Shown here: piece by piece, positions 30,388 through 39,441 of the stretch
How the letters are laid out: each line of letters begins with the position of its first letter
Numbering within the stretch: the first letter of the stretch is position 1
Assembly (NCBI RefSeq): GCF_040115645.1
Contig: NW_027096078.1
Span: forward strand, 124,001 to 188,000
DNA: 64,000 nucleotides
From: Euwallacea fornicatus
Lineage: Eukaryota > Arthropoda > Insecta > Coleoptera > Curculionidae
Direction of reading: 5' to 3'
Program-made: the position numbers and the translations under genes
The notes under the pieces: generated by a model
Told to the model about the DNA's origin: nothing
The model's database searches: none
The model's input: the letters and a program-made list of their open reading frames with translations, nothing else

Positions 30388-32426
30388 TAAAGCTTTGCGT
30401 GATCTTTAATATTATGTTCTTCCGGGGCGTGATTCTGGCGGGGTTGCTTGCCAACCGTACGGTGCTAATCCCTAAGGGGGGAGATGAAAAAGAGTTGGGT
30501 AACTGGCGCCCGCTGACTCTGTCGTCGGTGCTAGTCCGGACACTCCACCTTGTGCTGGGCACGCGGCTTGCAAGGATGCAGATTAACACCAACCAGAGAG
30601 GGTTTAGGAACGTAGATGGTGTCGCCCTTAATGGCCTTACTCTCCAGGTAGTCATTAAACAACAAAGAAAGGGCCTCAAGCCATATCATATTCTGAGTTT
30701 AGACTTGAGAAAGGCCTTCGACACCGTGTCTCAGCACTCTATACTTAGAGCCGCAAGGCGAAGGGGTCTCGAAGGCCCTATCCTCAACTACATCGAGGAA
30801 TCATACAAAGGGTGTTACACGGTGATCGAGAATGGCTTGGAGAGGACCTCTCGGATTCCAATCCGTAGAGGGGTCAGGCAGGGGGACCCACTATCGCCCT
30901 ATCTCTTCAACTTCGTTCTGGATGAGCTCGTCGAGAAGCTTCAACGAACTAATGCTGGAATTAAGATCGCAGATTACATTACTATTGCGGTTCAAGCCTA
31001 TGCAGATGATATTATCCTGTTTGCGGAAACAGAGAAGACCGCCTCCAAATTACTGAGGTCAGCCATCGAATTCTTCGAGGCTAGAGGGATGGCTCTGAAC
31101 ACTGCCAAATGCGCCGCTTTGTCTGTGAAAGTGAATAGGGGTAATAAGCACATGTACACGATCACCCGACCTCTATTCCATGCGAGAGGGGATCCGCTTA
31201 CGCAATTACAGCCTGTTGAGCTTTTTAAGTATCTAGGCAAGAGGTACGGCCGACTGGGCATAGGTTCATGCGATCTGCGAGAGCTTCAGACGAGGTTGAT
31301 GAGAGTGCAGGCAGCACCCCTAAGACCGCATCAGAAGTTGGAGCTTATAAAGACTTATCTCTTGCCAAGGGTGATCGACCAGCTTCAATCTCCATCAACA
31401 ACACTCAAGGTCTTGGGGAACGCCGATAGAGCGTTAAGGGTGGCCGTCAGGAGAGTGTTGCATTTATCGAGGAGCTCGCCCGACGCATTTATACACGCAC
31501 CAGTGCGTGAGGGGGGACTCGGGGTCCTGTCCATGAGAGCACACGTACCGATGATCATGCGGAATCGGCTTGTAAAGGTTTTAACCCGGACCGACGATCC
31601 AGTTGCGAAAGCGGTCGGTTCGCTCGAGTACGTTAAGAGGCTCTTACAAAAACTGTATCAGTGGACGGGACCAGACGGCCGCTCAAGTACCCACATACAG
31701 AGAGAGTGGGCCTCCAAGCTGCAGCAAGGGTACTCCGGCAATGGGTTGCAACAGGGAGCCGCCTCCCGGGCAAGCGGGTCTTGGATTTCGCACCCACCTC
31801 CCTTCTGGACAGGCGCAGACTATGTGAAGTCCGTGCAACTAAGAGGCAATCTACTGCCAACTAGGGGGATTCCATCGAATCCACCTGGGGAAGCAAGGCT
31901 CTGCAGGGCCGGATGCATGAGGAGTGAAACTCTCTCCCATGTGCTTCAAAAGTGCCCTGCGGGGCATGCCCGGCGTGTCAACCGCCATGACTGTCTGGTC
32001 AGGAAACTTGCTGACATTTCAACAAAGAAGGGATTAAAGGTGGAGGTGGAGCCAAGTATTCGGTTGCGAGACGGGCAACTCAGGAAGCCCGATCTGATAA
32101 TTCATAAGGACAACGACCTTATCGTGTGCGACGTCACCGTCTCTTAGGAAGGTGACCGGCCTCTCTCGGTCACACACAGGAACAAAGTGGCGTACTACAG
32201 CGAAGCGCAGGTATTACAAGGAATATCGGATAAATACCCCCGGAAGAACATTATAGTAGAGGCAATCGTTTTCGGAACCAGGAGGATTTGGCCTGACGCT
32301 AACAACAACGCAGCAGAAGTGCTGGGGCTGACTGAGTATAACATCAAAGAGCTTGTCTGCAGGACGCTTATCGGTGGGGTGACGATTCATCGGGCCTTCG
32401 GCGCGCAATGCTTTGAGAGGCATTAG
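30388..32426 (+). pseudogene. R2-B polyprotein, RT and endonuclease part, one stop codon
   Basis: Continues the R2-B frame: VILAGLLANRTVLIPKGG, SLDLRKAFDTVSQHS, RGVRQGDPLSPYLFNFVLDELV and catalytic YADDIILFA (about 31,000), then the thumb LRPHQKLELIKTYLLPRV, the knuckle CRAGCMRSETLSHVLQKC and the nuclease core RKPDLIIH / VCDVTVS. A TAG at 32,145-32,147 interrupts the nuclease at the position where R2-A has Trp (VAVSWE), so TGG to TAG is the likely change. The same frame then runs to 32,426 (ending AFGAQCFERH), so apart from this stop and the copia insertion the gene is whole. The stop removes the last 93 residues. Confidence 0.92.
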
Positions 32427-32700
32427 TCTCGTTTAGTGTTGTATGCGTCATTTAATTTCATGTTCTTTCTTTTGCGTTGAATTCCACTGTGTACTTGTCT
32501 GATGTATGTTCACTTTTTTTAGAGGCGGGGCTCTGCCCCCGTCTGGGGACCGTTGGACGGTGAGCGGCATTGTTAGAGCACATTTCCTGCGGGCGGAGAC
32601 CGCCAGCCCGTTCATGCGCGTTCACTTGATGACGGGCCTGGTTTTATGATGAAACAGCGCTCGCTCAGGTGGACATACTTATATGTTTTGCACCTCTGAA
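32427..32700 (+). other. R2-B 3' UTR
   Basis: About 274 bp from the stop to the 28S joint at 32,701. Contains GC-rich hairpin material (GGCGGGGCTCTGCCCCCGTC near 32,524). Expected to be the RT-binding structure that starts target-primed copying. Confidence 0.7.
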
Positions 32701-32758
<58 letters not shown>

Positions 32759-32815
32759 ACTGTCCCTACCCACTATCTAGCGAAACCACTGCCAAGGGAA
32801 CGGACTTGGAAAAAT

Positions 32816-32854
<39 letters not shown>

Positions 32855-33268
32855 TGGCACTGTAAGGAGATATGAGAGGTGTAGCATAAGTGGTAGACAG
32901 CAACGTCGCCGGTGAAATACCACTACTTTCATCGTTTCTTTACTTACTCGGTTAGGCAGAACGCGTGCGTCGTTCGCTCACGAGGCGACGACTGTCACGG
33001 TATTCTCGAACCGAGCACGTTAGAGTGGTAGTCGCGGACGTCGGGCCGGCGGGCGCATGTGTGTGTGTGTTTTGCTCTTCCACTTTCGTTTCCGTCGCGC
33101 GTTGTCGGCGCGCGCGTACGCGGTTTGCGGATGGGGAGTGGGGCGCGCGCGCGTGCGTTCGTTTTTGGCGTTCGACGTCTGCCGTGTGATGCTCCCGTGT
33201 GATCTGATTCGAGGACACTGCCAGGGAGTTTGACTGGGGCGGTACATCTGTCAAAGAATAACGCAGGT
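32701..33268 (+). rRNA. 28S rRNA gene fragment downstream of R2-B
   Basis: Longest 28S piece here, about 568 bp, starting exactly after the R2 cut (TAGCCAAATGCCTCGTCATC) and running through a GC-rich, GT-repeat-bearing expansion segment (about 33,035-33,190). It then re-enters conserved core (GAGGACACTGCCAGG, GACTGGGGCGGTACATCTGTC, AACGCAGGT) and is broken at about 33,268, where normal 28S would continue GTCCTAAGG. The first part is closer to the universal sequence than the copies at 2531 and 23,696. Confidence 0.93.
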
Positions 33269-33671
33269 AACGTTGCTTCTAGCGACGTCAATAAAGTATA
33301 CCTTTTCTAAGTATAAAAGGTAGGGAAAAAGGTTTTTAAATACCAAAATAATATACACCGTGGCACGAAAAAGTTACAGAGATTTAAATGTGTCCTAATG
33401 GTCGCTTGTGGCGTCCCCTAGAAGAAACAACTAAATCGTTAATAAATTTGAATTTCGTATCCTAAAACACCCTCAAATATGAAATTTCGTGAAATTAACT
33501 CAAAGAAATCGAAAGATATTAAAGAAAATGTGATTTTTTTTTCAACTTTAACACCCTGTAGCTCCATAATTATCAACTTTTGGACTGAGGGAAGTTTAGT
33601 TAAATCGACTTATTTTCACTCAAACAATCTGCGGTATTATTTTGGTCACGTAATTCGAGGACACCCTGTAT
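33269..33671. other. Unassigned AT-rich stretch after 28S
   Basis: About 400 bp with no coding motif. It holds ACCTTTTCTAAGTATAAAAGGT (an inverted pair near 33,301-33,322) and two copies of ACACCCTGTA (about 33,551 and 33,662), a string that also ends the DNA transposon at 53,336. This may be terminal sequence of the Tc1-like element that follows; a matching inverted end was not found. Confidence 0.4.
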
Positions 33672-34500
33672 ATGGCTTTAAGAAGTTATAGTTTGAGAAA
33701 AATTGGTGAAATGACCAACAAATCGCACTCAACAATTCAATATATTGTTAATAAATTTAAAACTCAAGGATCCATTAAAAATTTACCCAAAAAACCGAGA
33801 CAAAGGAAATTAAGCGAAAGAGAAGAAAGGATAATTATTAAAGAAATTAAGAAAAATCCTAAAATTAGTGTATCAACAATTCGTCTGATCTTTTAAGATA
33901 TAACAGGAAAGCTTGTATGTCTTTGAAGAATTCGTCGAGTACTGTGGAAAAACGTTTATCATTGTAGAGTACCCAGGAAAAGACCCTATGTCAATAAGAT
34001 AAACCGCCGTAAACGTCTTCAATTCGCTAAAGAGCATATAGACAAAGACGAAGGGTTTTGGGATAGTGTCATTTGGTCCGATGAAATCCATAGAGTGTGG
34101 AGAAAGGCCAATGAAGACAATAATCCACGCAATACATTTCCAACTGTTAAATATGGTGGTGGATCTTTAATGATTTGGGGGTGTATGTCATTAAGGGGAG
34201 TTGGATCTGTTGACTTTATTGAAAATAGTATGGACAAACACGGTTATAACGAAATTTTGAAAAGAAACGTCAAGGAAAGTGCCGAAAAATTAGGTATCCC
34301 AGGATCTATAGATTCCAACACGACAACGACCCGAAACATACTGCTCTGCTCAATAAAGAATGGTTAATTTGGAACGTTCCAAAATTGCTTCAAACACCTC
34401 CACAATCGGCCGACTTAAATCCCATTGAGCATTTATGGGTCATTTTGAAAAGAAACTTTAGAAAAATCAAATTTCTTCAAAATTAAAACTGAGACAAATT
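33672..34500 (+). pseudogene. Tc1-like transposase remnant (DD34E)
   Basis: Tc1-family transposases cut and paste DNA at TA sites. N-terminal helix-turn-helix: LRKIGEMTNKSHSTIQYIVN, then KPRQRKLSEREERIIIKEI. After a stop at 33,893-33,895 the text continues in other frames: RRKRLQFAKEHIDKD, first Asp in VIWSDEI (about 34,080), GGGSLMIWGCMS, the second Asp in a HDNDPKHTA motif (about 34,325) and NPIEHLW, with the final Glu about 35 residues after the second Asp. Several frameshifts make it inactive. No terminal inverted repeats could be fixed. Confidence 0.82.
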
Positions 34501-35094
34501 ATTCTTCAAGAATGGGAAAGAATAAGTCCAAATATATTCGTAAAAAATTAGCATCGTCAATGAAAAAACGGTGTCAAGCGGTAATTAAAGCGAAAGGCTA
34601 TTCCACAAAATATTTATTTATTTATTCAAATGAAAACTATTGTTTATTGGTGTATTTAAATTAAAGTCTACGAACAGAAGTGTTGTATGAAAAGTGAATA
34701 TTTTTGTTAAATTAACGAATTATTAATGTGATATATTCTAGAAAAAAATTTTTTGTTACATAATTGTTTAAAACAGAGTTATTGTTTACTGTGAAAAAAT
34801 GAATTTATTTTTTATTGAAGCGTATCACAAATGTCGCCTTTTTAATTCAAGAAATGCATTTGTACAAATAGAACTGTTGTATACTGTACTTGGGACTGTA
34901 TGGTGAAGTACACTAAATGCAAGTTAGAATTATTACACGATATTGATCAAATAATGTTTATTGAAAAAGGTATTCGTGGTGGTGTTTCTGTATTTAGCAG
35001 TAGATATTCCGAAGTAAATAATAAAAACATATTTAATTATAATCCTCTGAAACCATCTAAATACCTTCTTAACCTACCAGGTATACTGGTATGA

Positions 35095-36335
35095 AGTGAG
35101 CGTCAAGACATAAATGTCTCGATATAGAGCATTTGTTGTAAATAAACCTTTTTTTTGTTTGCTTGGTTGGTATGCAAACTGACAAACATATTTAGTACAA
35201 ATCAAGTCCTTGAACAAATAACAATATATTATTTCATTGTGCTAAAAATATCGAATTTTGTACCACAAAATGATGATTTGCGGAAAGCATTAATTTTTTA
35301 CTTTCATTTGAAGAAAAGTGCTGCAGAGTCGCATCGAATGCTTGTCGAGGCATATGGTGGTTATGCTTTATCAGAAGCAACATGCAAAACTGGTTTCAAC
35401 GATTCAGAAATAACAATTTTGATGTGCAAAATGAAGAACGTGGCAGACCACCAAAAAAGTTTGAAGACGCCGAACTGCAATCAATATTGGATGAAGATGA
35501 CACTTTAAGTCAAAAGCAAATGGCAGAAATGTTAAATGGTGCACAACAAATAATTTCTGGTCGTTTAAAAGTTATGGGAAAGATCCAAAAATGTGGAAAA
35601 TGGGTGCCGCATGAAATGAATGAAAGACAGATGGAGAACCGAAAAAACACCTGTGAAATTTTGCTTCAAAGGCACGAAAGAAAATCAGTTTTTCATCGAA
35701 TTGTTACTGGAGATGAAGAATGAATTTATTTTCAAAATCTTAAACGAAAAAAATCATGGGTTGATTCAGGACAACCATCAACATCGACTGCAAAACCTGA
35801 TCGATTCGGCAAGGAAGCAATGCTGTGTGTTTGGTGGGATCAGAAAGGTGTGGTGCACCACGAGCTTTCATAACCTGGTGAAACCGTTAATACTGTTCGC
35901 TACCGACAACAATTGATGAATTTAAGCAATGCATTGATCGAAAAACGATCAGAATGGGCCACAAGACACGGGAAGGTAATTTTGCTCCATGACAACGCAC
36001 CTGCACATAAAGCAACACCGGTTCAGAATACCATCAAAACACTTGGCTGGGAGTTGCTACCTCATCCGCCGTATTCACCAGACTTGGCTCTTTCGGACTA
36101 CCATTTGTTTTCATCGATGGGACACGCATTGACTGAGAAACACTTCGATTCCTACGAAGAAGTAGAACATTGGGTGTCTAATTGGTTTGATGCCAAAGAG
36201 GCACATTTCTATTCGCGTGGTATCCATAAATTGCCAGGAAGGTGGTCAAAATGTGTAGAAAACAATGGTCAATATTTTGAATAATTTTTTTTTCTTTCCT
36301 TGTTAAAATTGGTGTTTTATTTTCACAAAATAGCG
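35095..36335 (+). mobile_element. mariner-type DNA transposon remnant inside the polB remnant
   Basis: Inserted between polB blocks that are contiguous in the family, which sets limits of roughly 35,085-36,340. The ends are not resolved: candidate left sequence includes TTGGTTGGTATGCAAACTG (about 35,163-35,181), but no convincing inverted partner was found on the right. Confidence 0.7.
35270..36284 (+). pseudogene. mariner transposase remnant (DD34D)
   Basis: N-terminal HTH part in 35,155-35,400 and 35,382-35,723 (NWFQRFRNNNFDVQNEERGR, KFEDAELQSILDEDDTLSQ). The first catalytic Asp is in IVTGDEE (about 35,710), the second in LLHDNAPAHKAT (about 35,985), and the third in YSPDLALSDYHLF, 35 positions on; this is the mariner DD34D spacing. 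The frame changes at about 35,400, 35,720 and 35,880-35,910. The last part (35,913-36,284) is uninterrupted and ends SKCVENNGQYFE, a typical mariner C-terminus. Inactive. Confidence 0.87.
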
Positions 36336-36965
36336 TTCATTACGCTGGAAGACGTAAACAATTTGTATGGGAAAGCAATGTGTGACTCTCTACCTTACGG
36401 CTGTTTTGAATGGATGAAAGATACAAATGTCGATATATTAATTATTCTTGATGATTTTCCCCTAGGGTACATTGTGCAGGTAAATTTAGAGTACCCGAAA
36501 AGGTTGTGTGATACGCGTAAGGACTCTTCTTTTGAACCTGAACACCTTAAACTGCCCCAATCGAAATTGCCTAAATTAATGACTACCCTGTTTCATAAAA
36601 AAATTATATTGTTCATTACAGAAATTTGAAGCAAATGTTAAAGCATGGATTAGTACTAACAAAGATTCACAAAATTTTAAAGTTTAACCAATCACCATGG
36701 TTAAAATCTTATATTGAATTAAATAATGGACTACGAACCCAAGCTCAATCTTAAAAAAAATATATATTCAAACTGTTTAATAACGTTGTGTTCGGGAAAA
36801 GGACAGAAAATATTCGGAAGCATCGGATGGTTAAAATTGTGAAAACTTGGGAATGAATGACGTTATTGTGTAAAAACTTTAATTTCTAGTCCTAGGTTTC
36901 ATAGAAAATTAATTCTAGATGAGCATTCGGATTTTGAGAATCCACAAGTAAACATCATGAGAATC

Positions 36966-37080
36966 TCTGATGTTGTTTGCTTGAATTCCCGCAGTAGTAA
37001 GAAAATACGAGTGTTGTTTCTTTTTTTTTCTTTTCCGATACTTAAATATTGCTAATATAAATAAATATTATTTCTAAATT
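36966..37080. other. Short AT-rich spacer
   Basis: Low-complexity T/A-rich sequence (TTTCTTTTTTTTTC and TAAATAAATATTATTTC) between the polymerase remnant and an RT tail. No feature recognised. Confidence 0.4.
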
Positions 37081-38030
37081 GACGGTGCCGCATACATCTT
37101 ACAATACGCAGACGATACCGCACTTATTGTACACGACAAGACAACCGTGAAAGCGACACAAAGACTTCAATCCCTTACAGACGAAACTATGAAGTGGTTC
37201 TACAAATGGAGATTAACACCTAATTCAAAAAAGAACCAGCTTCTGCTCTCAAATCATAAAATAGGACTTAGCTCACCTACAATTACTGCCGACGGAAACA
37301 TCACCAAACCAAGTAAGTTCGTTAAGTATCTGAGTATCACTTTAGACCCTAAAATGAAATTTACAAAACACTTACAAAACATGAGAGCAGAAATGACCAA
37401 AAGAGCAAAACACTTTAGAGTGCTGACTTACAAGGACGAAGGAATCAGCACTAACACAGCATCCAAGATATATAAATCCATTTGTAGACCACTACTGGAC
37501 TACGGTAACATAATTATGGCAAACGCAACTAACAAAACAAAAAAATACATACAAACTACAGAGCAAATAACTTTAAGACGAATTACAAAAATTCGTCACC
37601 CGGATAATCCACTGTACAACCCTTCCAACGAAGCGCTATACGAAAAAACTAACATGACAAAAATTTCAGACAGACTATTACAAATACCAAAAAAGTGGAA
37701 AGACAAAGAGAAAAACTGGGTCATCGTTGTTAGACTGTGCATTGACCGACAGACTAGAAACTCACGTTACCTCACACCGGGTGCAACTCTGATTGAACAC
37801 TACCAAGACATAGACTAGACGTGGGATGTTTGATGTGCCTGATATGCTTACACTTTTGTTCGGTGCTGGTGGTTTTGGGGTGATTGTTGTGGATGATACT
37901 GTTTTTGAGACTACGATTACTATCATTATAACACTTGTAAATACCAACATGGGCAGAAAGGCCACGTAGGCCGATAGCCTCTTCTTATTTAAGAAGGAAT
38001 TATATTGTTTATTATTATTATTGTTGAGGT
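37081..38030 (+). mobile_element. Unrelated non-LTR retrotransposon tail, 5'-truncated
   Basis: Begins at the catalytic RT motif YADDTALIVHD (about 37,108) and extends to a 3' UTR ending in a TTA/TTG repeat (TTATTATTATTATTGTTG, about 38,010-38,027), a common type of tail in Jockey/CR1-like elements. The 3' UTR contains GGCCACGTAGGCC (about 37,960). It is not closely related to J1-J9 or K. Confidence 0.8.
37105..37818 (+). pseudogene. RT C-terminal fragment of the unrelated non-LTR element
   Basis: One open frame of about 235 residues: YADDTALIVHD, then a thumb region (WFYKWRLTPNSKKNQ, FVKYLSITLDPKMKFTKH), ASKIYKSICRPLLDYGNII and a lysine-rich C-terminus ending IEHYQDID. The first conserved RT aspartate and the endonuclease are lost through 5' truncation. 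In-frame and free of stops, so the insertion may not be very old. Confidence 0.82.
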
Positions 38031-38378
38031 ATTTTTTGGTCTCCGTTGAGAACAAGAAATATACACTTCTACAGAGTAGTGAGAATTTTATTGAGTAGGT
38101 CCTTATGGTACGAGTGGCAAAAATGAACTAACTTACAAAAACAAAAAAACCGGGCCAATGCAATTGACCTGCCAGCTAAGGTTCTTAGAATTAGACAATA
38201 CACATGTGCAAGCAATAAGAAAGAACTTTCACCAAGAACTACCCCAGCCTGACATCTATAATAAAGAATTGCCAGATGAGTTCGCATATGGCCCTTTCTA
38301 GAAAAAACCAAGAAAATCGCTAAATTCTTGCAACATGAACAAAAGGCAAGCTGAAACAAAACATTCAAAGTACAAGCA
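38031..38378. other. Unassigned stretch before J6
   Basis: About 350 bp with many short frames and stops and no motif I know. It could be decayed gag-like or untranslated sequence of another element. Confidence 0.4.
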
Positions 38379-38399
38379 GTGTCGCATCATAATTTCAAA

Positions 38400-39441
38400 A
38401 TCCCTGATTTGGTGGAAGATGAAGAGATGCAGATGGACTTTAGGCTCATACAAAAAGAGCAACAAGACGAGCAAAAAAAAGAAAAGAAAGCACAAGAGAT
38501 AAGTAAGCCAGGACCAAGCCGGTCTGTTGACTCAACAGCAACCGAACAAACTAAAAAACAAAAGATCCCCCCTATCGTCATCACGAACTCGCAGGACTGG
38601 ACCGTAGTCTGTAACAGATTAAGGTCTAAGAAAATTGGCTATAATAAAGCCAAAATGACCAGCAAGGGAGTAGCCATAAGCCCAAACACTCCTGAAGATT
38701 ATAGGGCAATGACTCGAATGTTAAGGGACGACAAAAAGGAGTTCCATACTTATGGACTCCCTGAAGAGAAAAAATTAAGGGTAGTGATAGGACAAATCCC
38801 AATCAACATCACGGAAGAAGAAATAAAGAACGACCTAACTAGTCAAGGGATCACCCCCTGCTCCGTCCAGCGAATGAAAAGTCGCGTGGACAAACGCATC
38901 CTTGGACTTGTATTAGTCCAAGTAAACAAAGAAGACAAGGACAAAATCTACGGAGTTAAATACTGCTGCAACCTCAGCGTAAAAGTGGAGGCACAAAGAC
39001 AGCCAAAAGGCCCGACACAATGCCATAGGTGCCAGAAGTTCGGGCACTCACAAATGCACTGTACCGCACTAGTAAAGTGCGGAGAAAATCACCACAGCGG
39101 TGATTGCAAAAAAACCAGGAATATCCCGGCTAAATGCGCAAACTGCGGAGGCCCCCACCCAGCCAGCTATAAGGGATGCAAGGAAGTCCCCCAACCGACT
39201 AAGCAAACCACAAACCAAGTAAAATCAGTGGTCAAAAAAGTGGAGAAACAACAATTAAAAGTTGCCCCCCCCCCCACCTTTCAAGACAGGAATGAGCTAC
39301 GCAGGAGTGGCCAAAAATAACCCGAAAAAAGCCCAGAAAAATGAAGAGCCAGTAGATTTCCAACAGGCTCTCAAACAAATGCAGACAATGTATTCAGCAA
39401 TGAGTGCATTCTTCGCAAATTTTCCTAAAATACAAGGTTAA
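38400..39441 (+). pseudogene. J6 ORF1 fragment: Gag-like protein
   Basis: Lacks the N-terminal coiled coil. Present: acidic DEEMQMDFRL, KIPPIVITNSQDW, FHTYGLPEEKKLRVVIGQIP, and the knuckles CHRCQKFGHSQMHC and CANCGGPHPASYKGC; the middle knuckle has lost its first Cys pair (LVKCGENHHSGDC, three residues missing). A slip in a C run (about 39,264-39,276) shifts the frame; the end PVDFQQALKQMQTMYSAMSA is read in another frame. TAA overlaps the ORF2 ATG at 39,439-39,443. Confidence 0.86.

Larger units (their letters stand above)
24248..32700 (+). mobile_element. R2-clade retrotransposon R2-B, full length, split by copia
   Basis: Bounded on both sides by the two halves of the R2 target in 28S (…TCTTAAG at 24,247 and TAGCCAAATG at 32,701; one G of the site is missing, as is usual for R2 5' joints). 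Without the 4,584-bp copia insertion plus its 5-bp duplication it would be about 3.86 kb, a normal R2 length. It is the best preserved R2 here: one stop codon is the only lesion I find in its reading frame. Confidence 0.93.
34860..36965 (+). pseudogene. Protein-primed DNA polymerase B remnant, Polinton/Maverick-type
   Basis: Two blocks, split by the mariner element, match the type-B DNA polymerase of large self-synthesising transposons (Polintons). Left block, about 34,880-35,080: WDCMVKYTKCKLELL, FIEKGIRGGVS, then NYNPLKPSKYL. Right block, from about 36,345: EDVNNLYGKAMCDSLPYG, a motif normally placed directly after the left block. It is followed by YIVQVNLEYPKRL and, after frameshifts, blocks corresponding to NLKQMLKHGLVLTKIH, NQSPWLKSYIELN and FGKRTENIRKHR, to about 36,925. 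Frame breaks and stops show long decay. A related viral or plasmid-type polB is an alternative origin. No integrase, ATPase or capsid genes are seen nearby. Confidence 0.75.

Noticed and set aside
32952..33291. Open frames in the GC-rich part of the 28S fragment.
   Set aside because: They lie in an rRNA expansion segment; stop codons are rare there because of GC content.
35163..35181. TTGGTTGGTATGCAAACTG as the left inverted end of the mariner.
   Set aside because: No matching inverted sequence found near 36,300-36,340, so the ends are left undefined.
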